Both the position numbers and the translations under genes were made by a program. Under the pieces are notes generated by a model. It was not told the origin of the DNA. It worked only from the letters and a program-made list of their open reading frames with translations, and made no database searches. A stretch of DNA of 13,522 nucleotides from an uncultured Sphingobium sp. (GTDB lineage Bacteria; Pseudomonadota; Alphaproteobacteria; Sphingomonadales; Sphingomonadaceae): positions 1 to 13,522 of the forward strand of contig CAMLFF010000053.1 of assembly GCA_946479185.1 (NCBI GenBank), written 5' to 3'. Shown here piece after piece: positions 1-5,621 of this stretch. Every line of letters starts with the position of its first letter. Position 1 is the stretch's first letter.

Positions 1-8
1 TACCTCCC
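1..8 (-). promoter_or_regulatory. possible ribosome binding site of a leftward gene beyond the left edge
   Basis: Read on the minus strand these bases are GGGAGGTA, a near-perfect Shine-Dalgarno sequence pointing off the left edge. A start codon would lie a few bases outside the window, so the gene itself cannot be seen. A competing reading is that the plus strand here is the 3' end of a rightward gene, because frame 1 stays open from base 1 to a TAA at 55-57. The two cannot be separated without sequence to the left. Confidence 0.3.
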
Positions 9-50
9 GCAACAGCCAATGAATCAGGTCAAAACGCTTTTTGCAACGAT

Positions 51-156
51 CCCCTAAAGAGGACGGGCCGGGGGTGGTGGGCGCCCCGGCCGACACGCAC
101 CAACCCTTCCGCCGATGTCTCAACACCACCCCAACCCCTCCTCTAAAGAGGAGGGG
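51..156. repeat. REP-like inverted repeat pair (REPIN-like)
   Basis: The left end (about 55-79) and the reverse complement of the right end (about 123-149) share a GC-rich core that reads AGAGGA, one variable base, GGG, two variable bases, GGGG, then TGGTG. The left copy has one extra G. Each end forms its own hairpin: 66-91 has 8-bp arms GGCCGGGG/CCCCGGCC, and 135-156 has 10-bp arms. Two short palindromic repeats facing each other within about 100 bases is the layout of a REP doublet, or REPIN, which in other bacteria is spread by a RAYT transposase. No RAYT gene is present here. The REPIN assignment is an inference from structure. Confidence 0.55.
135..156. repeat. perfect 22-bp palindrome, hairpin-forming
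   Basis: CCCCTCCTCT and AGAGGAGGGG are exact reverse complements separated by AA, so the RNA could fold into a 9-bp GC-rich stem with a four-base loop in either direction. There is no T-tract after it on either strand, so it is not a canonical intrinsic terminator. It forms the right half of the REP-like pair. Confidence 0.6.
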
Positions 157-304
157 CTTAAGGCTAGCCGCCATCGCCTGACCCGACATATCTGGCATTC
201 GTTCTGGAATTGTGGCATTTCAGTACCTAGTTTGCACAAAAGGCTGTTAAGGGCGCCCGGCGCTGGTCATTCTGGCCGCGTGAAGGGGCGCTGAGGAGTA
301 TCGC

Positions 305-1708
305 TTGTTCAAGGGCTTGAAGCCGATCGTCTATGGCGGTCGCGAGGTGTGGCCAATCGTCGAGGGCGGCAAGGGTGTCGCGGTCTCGAATCACATGAGT
401 TCCGGAGCCTGGGCCGCCGCTGGTGGAATAGGCACCGTTTCGGCAGTGAATGCGGACAGCTACGACGGTGACGGCAACCTCATTCCCCAGCTCTACCACG
501 GTCGCACGCGTCAGCTGCGCCATGAGGAGCTTGTTGCCTACGCCATCGAGGGTGGCGTGCAGCAGGTGCGGCAGGCCCACGAGATTTCGGGCGGCAAGGG
601 CGCGATCAACATCAATGTCCTCTGGGAAATGGGCGGTGCGCAGCGCGTGCTGCAAGGCGTGTTGGAGCGCACCAAGGGCATGGTCGCGGGCGTCACCTGC
701 GGCGCAGGCATGCCCTATAAGCTCAGCGAAATCGCCGCGCAGCATAATGTGAGCTATTTGCCGATCGTCAGCTCCGGCCGTGCATTCCGCGCGCTGTGGA
801 AGCGCGCCTATCACAAAGCCGCAGAGTGGCTCGCGGCGGTGGTTTATGAAGATCCCTGGCTGGCGGGCGGCCATAACGGCCTTTCCAATGCCGAAGACCC
901 GACCAAGCCGGAAGACCCCTATCCCCGCGTGAAAGCGCTGCGCGACACCATGCGCGAGGGCGGCATCAGCGATGAAGTGCCGATCGTGATGGCAGGCGGC
1001 GTCTGGTATCTGCGCGACTGGAGCGACTGGATCGACAATCCCGAGCTGGGCGCGATTGCCTTTCAGTTCGGCACGCGGCCTTTGCTCACGCAGGAAAGCC
1101 CGATCCCGCAGGATTGGAAGAACAAGCTTACGACCCTGAATGAGGGCGACATCCTCCTGCATCGCTTCTCGCCAACCGGCTTTTATTCCTCGGCGATCCG
1201 CAATCCCTTCATCCGCAATCTTGAGGCGCGCTCGGAGCGCCAGATCGCTTTCTCGCTGGAGCAGGCGGGGGATCATCAGTTCCAACTAGATGTCGGCGTG
1301 AAGGGCCGCAACTTCTGGGTAACGCGCAATGACCTTTTGCGCGCACGCGAATGGGTGTTGCAGGGCTTTGAGAGCGCGCTGAAAACGCCGGACAATACGC
1401 TGGTGTTCGTGAGCGATCCCGAGCGTGCCGAAATCCGCAAGGATCAGGCCGATTGCATGGGCTGCCTCTCACATTGCAGCTTCTCGGCCTGGAAGGATCA
1501 TGATGATTTCTCCACCGGACGGCTGGCCGATCCGCGCAGCTTCTGCATCCAGAAGGCGCTACAGGAAGCCGTGCATGGCGGCGATATTGATCGCAACCTG
1601 CTGTTTGCGGGCCATAGCGCGTTCCGTTTCCGGCAGGATCCCTTTTACTCGAACGGGTTCGTGCCGACGGTGAAGCAACTCGTCGACCGCATCCTGACCG
1701 GAGATTGA
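305..1708 (+). CDS. nitronate monooxygenase (2-nitropropane dioxygenase) family flavoprotein
   Basis: The 467-residue product is a FMN-binding TIM-barrel oxygenase of the NMO/2-nitropropane dioxygenase family. Visible family motifs are the TCGAGMPY segment (131-138), AGGHNG with the likely catalytic His190, the phosphate-binding MAGGVW (229-234) and QFGTR followed by LLTQES (254-265). Known members oxidise nitronates; the substrate here is unknown. After the barrel comes a C-terminal part of about 180 residues holding C384, C387, C391 and C414 (C-X2-C-X3-C-X22-C), which is not part of the classic NMO core and could bind metal or an iron-sulfur cluster. The start is TTG: an in-frame TGA lies at 281-283, TTG is the first usable start after it, and GAGGAG sits 6 bases upstream. 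The DUF2093 gene follows almost immediately, so the two are probably co-transcribed. Family is secure; physiological role is not. Confidence 0.9.
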   Translation: MFKGLKPIVYGGREVWPIVEGGKGVAVSNHMSSGAWAAAGGIGTVSAVNADSYDGDGNLIPQLYHGRTRQLRHEELVAYAIEGGVQQVRQAHEISGGKGAININVLWEMGGAQRVLQGVLERTKGMVAGVTCGAGMPYKLSEIAAQHNVSYLPIVSSGRAFRALWKRAYHKAAEWLAAVVYEDPWLAGGHNGLSNAEDPTKPEDPYPRVKALRDTMREGGISDEVPIVMAGGVWYLRDWSDWIDNPELGAIAFQFGTRPLLTQESPIPQDWKNKLTTLNEGDILLHRFSPTGFYSSAIRNPFIRNLEARSERQIAFSLEQAGDHQFQLDVGVKGRNFWVTRNDLLRAREWVLQGFESALKTPDNTLVFVSDPERAEIRKDQADCMGCLSHCSFSAWKDHDDFSTGRLADPRSFCIQKALQEAVHGGDIDRNLLFAGHSAFRFRQDPFYSNGFVPTVKQLVDRILTGD

Positions 1709-1715
1709 GGATATG

Positions 1716-1922
1716 ATGCGCGCACCAGATCTCCCGGGCCTTGCCCAATTGCGATACCGGGCGGCTGACTATCAGGTCATCCGCCCCGGTCGCTTCGTCA
1801 TCTGCGCCGTGAGCGGTGTGGAGATTCCGTTGAGCACTTTAGCTTATTGGAGCGAAGCCCGGCAGGAAGCTTATCGCAGTGCGGTTGAGTCAACGCTGGC
1901 GCTCGCTCAACCGCCAGCATAG
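1716..1922 (+). CDS. small DUF2093-domain protein
   Basis: The product of 68 residues (69 if the ATG at 1713 is used) matches my memory of the DUF2093 family, which is found in alphaproteobacteria and has no known function. The supporting pattern is a ...RYRAADYQVIRPGRFVICAVSG core, then IPL, a YW pair and RQEAY near the C terminus. There is no signal peptide or membrane segment, so it is presumably cytosolic. The Shine-Dalgarno GAGGA (1707-1711) overlaps the stop codon of the preceding gene. It lies 4 bases before the ATG at 1716 but only 1 base before the ATG at 1713, so I prefer 1716. The tight spacing suggests translation coupled to the nitronate monooxygenase gene. Confidence 0.8.
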   Translation: MRAPDLPGLAQLRYRAADYQVIRPGRFVICAVSGVEIPLSTLAYWSEARQEAYRSAVESTLALAQPPA

Positions 1923-1940
1923 CAGCGGCTTTCCGAACGC

Positions 1941-2324
1941 TCAGCTGTTGCAAACAACCGCGAGCTTATTGCCGGTCGGATCCCGCACATAGGCTGCATA
2001 CCAGTTTTCGCCATATTGTGGCCGATGGCCGGGCGCGCCTTCGTCCGTCGCGCCATGTTCCATCGCAGCCGCGTAGAAGGCGTCCACAAGCGCAGGGGTC
2101 GATACGGTAAAGCCGACCATCGAGCCGTTACCGACCGAGGCACGCTCACCATTAAAGGGCTTGCATACCCACAACACCATGCCTTCGCCGCTGCCACGCT
2201 CGGAATAGGCGCGCCAGCCTGGAAAGCTCATATGGCTGGCCCAATCGATCTTGGCCAGAACAGCGTCGTAAAAGGCGTGGGCCTTTTCGACGTCATTTGC
2301 ACCCAATGTCACATAATTGCCCAT
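1941..2324 (-). CDS. VOC family (glyoxalase/bleomycin-resistance fold) protein
   Basis: The 127-residue product has the layout of a single vicinal-oxygen-chelate protein: a first beta-alpha unit with LGANDVEKAHAFYDAVL (7-23), a middle strand region (GMVLWVC, 48-54) and the closing YAAYVRDPTGNKLAVVC (109-125), where the DP-GNK turn is typical. Members include glyoxalases, dioxygenases and drug-binding proteins; substrate cannot be inferred. The frame is open further upstream, to 2375, but the ATG at 2324 begins the domain and has GAGGG about 8 bases before it, so I take it as the start. It is convergent with the DUF2093 gene, 18 bases apart. The dehydrogenase gene lies 78 bases upstream on the same strand, so it may share its transcript or use its own weak promoter. 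Confidence 0.8.
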   Translation of the reverse strand: MGNYVTLGANDVEKAHAFYDAVLAKIDWASHMSFPGWRAYSERGSGEGMVLWVCKPFNGERASVGNGSMVGFTVSTPALVDAFYAAAMEHGATDEGAPGHRPQYGENWYAAYVRDPTGNKLAVVCNS

Positions 2325-2351
2325 CGTCGCACCCTCGTTTCTGATGAGGGA

Positions 2352-2380
2352 TTCATAATCGGCGAACGAGAACAAAACAA
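2352..2380 (-). promoter_or_regulatory. possible weak promoter for the VOC gene
   Basis: On the minus strand TTGTTT (2380-2375) and TATGAA (2357-2352) are separated by 17 bases, in a locally AT-rich stretch that stands out from its surroundings. Matches to the sigma-70 consensus are only partial (3/6 and 4/6). The predicted start would leave a leader of about 20 bases. Readthrough from the dehydrogenase gene is the alternative. Confidence 0.25.
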
Positions 2381-2402
2381 GAACTAATCTGGGCCTATAG
2401 GA

Positions 2403-3401
2403 TCAAACCCAGCCCTCAAGGATCTGATCCGGCGGTCGATCACCACTCACCCACATGCGGATGCTGGCGATCACCCGCTCGCCGGTCGCGATGCGGCCCT
2501 CGAATGTGGCTGATCCCATATGCGGCGTCATTACCACATTGGGCAGGGCGAGCAGGCGCGGATCGATGCGGGGCTCGAACTCCCATACATCCAGCCCGGC
2601 GCCAGCTAGGCGACCAGCCTCCAGCGCCTCCACCAGCGCTTCTTCATCCACAATGCCGCCACGCGAGGCATTGATGAGATAGACATGGGGCCGCAGCAGC
2701 GCGATGCGGCGGCGGTCCATCATATCCTCACTCTCCGCATTGCGCGGTGTGTGGATGGTGAGAATGTCGATGGCCGCCAGCATCTCATCGAGATTGGGGT
2801 GCCATGTCGCGTCCAGCTCCGCCTCGACCACATCGGGCAGGCGATTGCGGTTGTGGTAGTGGATCGAAAGGCCAAAGGCCCGCGCCCGCCGCGCCACGGC
2901 CCGGCCAATCCGCCCCATGCCGATGATGCCAAGCGCTTTGCCGCCAATGCGGTGGCCAAGCATATTGCTGGGGCTCCAGCCTGCCCACTGCCCCGAGCGC
3001 ACCAGCTTCTCGCCCTCGGCCAGCCTGCGCGGCACGGAGACGATGAGCGCCATCGTCATGTCGGCGGTATCCTCGGTCAGCACGCCGGGCGTGTTGGTGA
3101 CGATGATGTTCCGCGCGCGGGCGGCCTTGAGGTCGATGTGATTCACGCCCGCGCCATAATTGGCGATGAGTTGCAGCTGCTCGCCAGCCTGCGCGAGGAG
3201 CGCGGCGTCCAGATCGTCCGTCACGGTGGGCACCAGCACGTCGCAATCCTGCATCGCGGCGGCCAGCTCATCGCGGGTCATCGGGTGATCGTCTGCGTTG
3301 AAGCGCGTGTCGAACAGCTCCGCCATGCGGGCTTCCACTGCCTGAGGCAGGCGCCGCGTGACGATGACGCGGGGCAGGGCGGGCCGGGGACGCCTGGACA
3401 T
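2403..3401 (-). CDS. D-isomer-specific 2-hydroxyacid dehydrogenase (glyoxylate/hydroxypyruvate reductase-like)
   Basis: The 332-residue product is an NAD(P)-dependent D-2-hydroxyacid dehydrogenase, which interconverts 2-oxoacids and D-2-hydroxyacids in the cytosol. Numbered from the chosen ATG, the nucleotide-binding loop is GMGRIG (161-166). The catalytic triad is visible as Arg247 in NASRGG, Glu276 in EFEP and His294 in TPHMGSAT. The segment NTPGVLTEDTADMTMALI (103-120) resembles glyoxylate/hydroxypyruvate reductases, but formate, phosphonate or other 2-hydroxyacid substrates cannot be excluded. The ATG at 3401 gives the usual family length; a GGAG lies 12 bases before it, which is far. A TTG at 3437 would add 12 residues (MTLAASPEHSPG) with no Shine-Dalgarno, though it overlaps the stop of a possible small ORF. 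The VOC gene follows on the same strand. Confidence 0.9.
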   Translation of the reverse strand: MSRRPRPALPRVIVTRRLPQAVEARMAELFDTRFNADDHPMTRDELAAAMQDCDVLVPTVTDDLDAALLAQAGEQLQLIANYGAGVNHIDLKAARARNIIVTNTPGVLTEDTADMTMALIVSVPRRLAEGEKLVRSGQWAGWSPSNMLGHRIGGKALGIIGMGRIGRAVARRARAFGLSIHYHNRNRLPDVVEAELDATWHPNLDEMLAAIDILTIHTPRNAESEDMMDRRRIALLRPHVYLINASRGGIVDEEALVEALEAGRLAGAGLDVWEFEPRIDPRLLALPNVVMTPHMGSATFEGRIATGERVIASIRMWVSGDRPPDQILEGWV

Positions 3402-3433
3402 GCCCGGCGAATGCTCCGGGGAGGCGGCCAAGG

Positions 3434-3532
3434 TCAAGCGGCAATTGCAATGATCGGCGCCAGCATGTTGATCAGCGCTTCCGTCTCCAGCAAATCGGGC
3501 TTATCGCGCAAATATGGTCGCTTGCGCGGCAT
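3434..3532 (-). CDS. possible 32-residue small protein upstream of the dehydrogenase gene
   Basis: An ATG-started minus-strand ORF fills most of the gap between two divergent genes. It starts MPRKRPYLRDKPDLLETEAL, basic then acidic, and ends with a hydrophobic tail (INMLAPIIAIAA). Its TGA overlaps the alternative TTG start of the dehydrogenase in a TTGA junction. About 23 of 32 codons end in G or C. No Shine-Dalgarno is visible before the ATG, and the ORF also contains the dyad at 3505-3528. It may be a real small protein, a leader peptide, or chance. I do not recognise it. Confidence 0.22.
   Translation of the reverse strand: MPRKRPYLRDKPDLLETEALINMLAPIIAIAA
3505..3528. promoter_or_regulatory. 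dyad symmetry between divergent genes, possible operator
   Basis: CGCGCAA (3505-3511) and TTGCGCG (3522-3528) are exact reverse complements around a 10-base centre. The site lies just before the Shine-Dalgarno (3535-3539) of the rightward SH3-domain gene and within the 148-base region separating it from the leftward dehydrogenase gene. A regulator binding here could affect either gene. A folded RNA role is also possible. No protein is assigned. Confidence 0.3.
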
Positions 3533-3549
3533 GTGGGAGATTGACGGAC

Positions 3550-4023
3550 ATGATATCGCGCTTTGCGCTGCTCGCTGCTGTGGTGCTGGGTCTTGGCATG
3601 GGCGCTGATGAGGCGACCGCTCAGACGAGCAAGCCGGTCCCCTATTGGGCATCGCTCGCCAAGGGCGAGGCGCGCATGCGCGTTGGCCCCAGCACGGATT
3701 ATCCCGCAAGCTGGATTTATCAGCGGCGCGATCTGCCGGTGAAGGTGCTGGAGGTCTACACCAATTGGCGCAAGGTCGAAGACCCGGATGGCACGCAGGG
3801 TTGGCTGCATGTGCGCCTGCTCAAGGATGAGCCGACCGCAATCGTGAAGGGCGATATCGCCCAGATGCGCGATGGCCCATCCGACGCCGCCCGGCTGCTG
3901 CTGCGGCTGGAGCCGGGCGTCGTCGGGCGGCTTTCGGGCTGCGCCGATGGCTGGTGCGCGCTGGAAGTGAATAGTCGGCGCGGTTATGTGCTGGCGAGCA
4001 GCCTGTGGGGCGCGACCGACTGA
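3550..4023 (+). CDS. secreted protein with two SH3-like domains
   Basis: The 157-residue product begins with an export signal: MISR, a hydrophobic core (FALLAAVVLGLGMG, 5-18) and an ATA cleavage site before Gln25. Two bacterial SH3-like repeats follow. The first (about 33-90) has the RMRVGPSTDYPASWIYQRR pattern ending in GWLHVRLL; the second (about 95-154) has QMRDGPSDAARLLLRLEPG ending in GYVLASSLW. The second repeat carries a CADGWC pair that could form a periplasmic disulfide. Such domains often bind peptidoglycan or other envelope partners, but no catalytic domain is attached and the role is unknown. The ATG at 3550 has GGGAG 10 bases upstream; a start 12 codons earlier would spoil the signal peptide. 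It is divergent from the dehydrogenase gene and convergent with eda, with 12 bases between their stops. Confidence 0.85.
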   Translation: MISRFALLAAVVLGLGMGADEATAQTSKPVPYWASLAKGEARMRVGPSTDYPASWIYQRRDLPVKVLEVYTNWRKVEDPDGTQGWLHVRLLKDEPTAIVKGDIAQMRDGPSDAARLLLRLEPGVVGRLSGCADGWCALEVNSRRGYVLASSLWGATD

Positions 4024-4035
4024 CGACTCACGCGA

Positions 4036-4653
4036 TCAGCGGGACAGGGCCGCTGCTTTGCGCGCGAGCTTCTCGACTGCTGCGGGATCGAGCGGGCCTT
4101 TGGGCACCACCCAGCTACCGCCGACACATCCGACGAAGGGCTGGGCCAGCCATTCCGGCGCGCTCTCCGCGCTGATGCCGCCAGTGGGGCAGAAGCGCAC
4201 GCCGCCAAAGGGCGCGGCCAGCGCCTTGAGCGCAGGCAATCCGCCGCTGGTGGAGGCGGGGAAAAATTTGAAGCGATTGAGGCCAAGGTCCAGCCCGCGC
4301 ATGATATCGGCAGCGGTGGCGATGCCCGGCAGCAGCGCGGTGCCTGAGGCGATGGCGGCCTTGCCGAGCGGCTCCGTGAGGCCGGGCGACACGATGAACT
4401 GCGCGCCAGCTTCCAGCGCCTGATCGAGCTGCTTGGGGTTGAGCACGGTGCCTGCGCCAACGACTGCGCCCGGCACGCTCGCCATCTCGCGCATGACTTC
4501 GAGCGCGGCGGGTGTGCGCATGGTGACTTCCAACGCGGGCAGGCCACCGGCGACGAGCGCCTGCGCCAGTGCTACAGCATCGGCCACATTCTCCACGATC
4601 AGCACCGGAATTACCGGCGCGAGCGCCATTACATCATCGACAGTCATGCTCAT
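4036..4653 (-). CDS. eda: KDPG aldolase (2-dehydro-3-deoxy-6-phosphogluconate aldolase)
   Basis: This class I aldolase splits KDPG into pyruvate and glyceraldehyde 3-phosphate, the last step specific to the Entner-Doudoroff pathway. The 205-residue length is normal. The acid/base Glu42 lies in LEVTMRT (41-47) and the Schiff-base Lys129 in RFKFFPA (127-133). Phosphate-binding elements include the SPG (89-91) and PTGGI (156-160) turns. The ATG at 4653 shares ATGA with the stop of glk, a classic coupled junction, with a purine-rich AGAAGAA just upstream. An ATG six codons earlier lies inside glk, and one two codons later is also possible. It is the last gene of the zwf-edd-glk-eda operon and is convergent with the SH3-domain gene. 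No terminator hairpin is visible in the 12 bases between them. Confidence 0.96.
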   Translation of the reverse strand: MSMTVDDVMALAPVIPVLIVENVADAVALAQALVAGGLPALEVTMRTPAALEVMREMASVPGAVVGAGTVLNPKQLDQALEAGAQFIVSPGLTEPLGKAAIASGTALLPGIATAADIMRGLDLGLNRFKFFPASTSGGLPALKALAAPFGGVRFCPTGGISAESAPEWLAQPFVGCVGGSWVVPKGPLDPAAVEKLARKAAALSR

Positions 4654-5621
4654 GCTTTCTTCTCTCGCCATGCGGCCGCAGCTCCATACAGGCCAATTTC
4701 GGGATGGGTTGCGAGGCGGACGGGAATGGAGCGCATCAGCCCCTCATAACGCCCCTTGGCAGTGAAGCGATCGTGGAAGGCGCTGTCATTCACCAGAAAA
4801 TCGCGCATCCGCTGGGTAAGACCACCGGCCAGCACAACATGATGCGGACCATGAGCCAGCGCCAGATCGCCAGCGACCGCGCCATAGCTCATGCACAGCC
4901 GCTCCAGCGCCGATCGGGCAAGCGCATTGCTGCCATCGAGCGCGGCAGCCCATAGATCGGCGTCGTTCATCAGCGTGACCGGTGCGTGGCTGTTTGTCGC
5001 CAGCGCCTTGTAGATGGTGTTGAGGCCAGGGCCGGAGACGATCCGCTCGATTGAAACACGCACAAGATCCTTGCGGAGCTGATCGAGAATGCGACCTTCC
5101 AGCGCGTCGAGGGGAGCGAAATCGAGATGTCCGCCCTCAGTCGCCACGATGTGCGGTTCGCCCGCGTCGAACGCGATCATCGCCACGCCCAGCCCTGTGC
5201 CGGGTCCAACGATGGTAACCGATCCATCGTCTGGCAGCGGCTCGTCCGGCCCGAAAAGCAGCGGCATTTCATCCATCGGCAAGCGTGCTACGGCATGGGC
5301 GACGGCCTCGAAATCATTGACCAGTCGCACCTTGCCAACGTCCAGCTCGGCGCAAAGCTGGGCAGGGCGGATTACCCAGCTTGAATTGGTGAGCTTGATG
5401 ACTTCCCAGCCAATGGCCGTGGCAAAGGCGATGGAGACGCGCTCGGGTGCTGGGCCACCATCTTCGGCAAGGAACGCGCGCCAGCAGGCCTGCAGGCTCG
5501 GATGATCCGACACCTTATATTTGCGCACGGTGCCAAGCGTGGGGATGCCACGCTCGTCCAGCGTGGCGCGCGCAAACCGCGCGTTCGTTCCGCCAATATC
5601 TGCCGCAATCAATTCAATCAC
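4650..5621 (-). CDS. glk: glucokinase (Glk family)
   Basis: Glucokinase uses ATP to phosphorylate cytosolic glucose to glucose 6-phosphate, feeding Zwf. The 323-residue product belongs to the bacterial Glk family. It has the phosphate-1 motif DIGGTNARF (8-16), the sugar-contact NSSWV (79-83), the catalytic Asp103 in LVNDFEA (100-106), GPGTGLG (139-145) and EGGH (162-165), and a C-terminal VLAGG (263-267). The glucose-specific Glk type is favoured over the ROK type because the ROK zinc-binding cysteine motif is absent. The start is GTG at 5621, in a GTGA overlap with the stop of edd. No good Shine-Dalgarno is visible, so translation probably depends on ribosomes finishing edd. eda begins in the stop codon of glk. 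Confidence 0.96.
   Translation of the reverse strand: MIELIAADIGGTNARFARATLDERGIPTLGTVRKYKVSDHPSLQACWRAFLAEDGGPAPERVSIAFATAIGWEVIKLTNSSWVIRPAQLCAELDVGKVRLVNDFEAVAHAVARLPMDEMPLLFGPDEPLPDDGSVTIVGPGTGLGVAMIAFDAGEPHIVATEGGHLDFAPLDALEGRILDQLRKDLVRVSIERIVSGPGLNTIYKALATNSHAPVTLMNDADLWAAALDGSNALARSALERLCMSYGAVAGDLALAHGPHHVVLAGGLTQRMRDFLVNDSAFHDRFTAKGRYEGLMRSIPVRLATHPEIGLYGAAAAWREKKA

Larger units (their letters stand above)
9..304. other. gene-free leader region with repeats, upstream of the nitronate monooxygenase gene
   Basis: No convincing gene is visible. The left part (51-156) is an inverted pair of GC-rich repeats, described separately. The right part (about 160-292) is less GC-rich and should hold the promoter of the gene at 305, but I could not find a convincing -35/-10 pair. 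It contains a direct repeat TGGCATT at 193-199 and 213-219, exactly 20 bases apart, which could be a tandem regulator site. The Shine-Dalgarno GAGGAG of the next gene is at 293-298. Confidence 0.5.

Noticed and set aside
1..57. Open frame ending in TAA at 55-57, considered as the 3' end of a rightward gene
   Set aside because: Eighteen codons with no recognisable motif are not enough to call a gene, and the opposite strand shows a strong Shine-Dalgarno at the edge, which points to a different reading.
227..1285. Minus-strand open frame of 352 codons opposite the nitronate monooxygenase gene
   Set aside because: Shadow frame; the plus strand has a supported start with Shine-Dalgarno and family motifs throughout.
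1895..1918. Inverted repeat GCTGGCG/CGCCAGC at the end of the DUF2093 gene, considered as a terminator
   Set aside because: It lies inside the coding sequence, has a 10-base loop and no T-tract on either side.
2388..2411. CTGGG/CCCAG stem at the dehydrogenase stop codon, considered as a terminator
   Set aside because: The stem is only 5 bp with a 14-base loop, and the following T-rich stretch is interrupted; too weak to call.
2685..3608. Plus-strand open frame of 307 codons opposite the dehydrogenase gene
   Set aside because: Shadow frame of a gene with all dehydrogenase motifs, running into the signal peptide region of the SH3-domain gene in the wrong frame.
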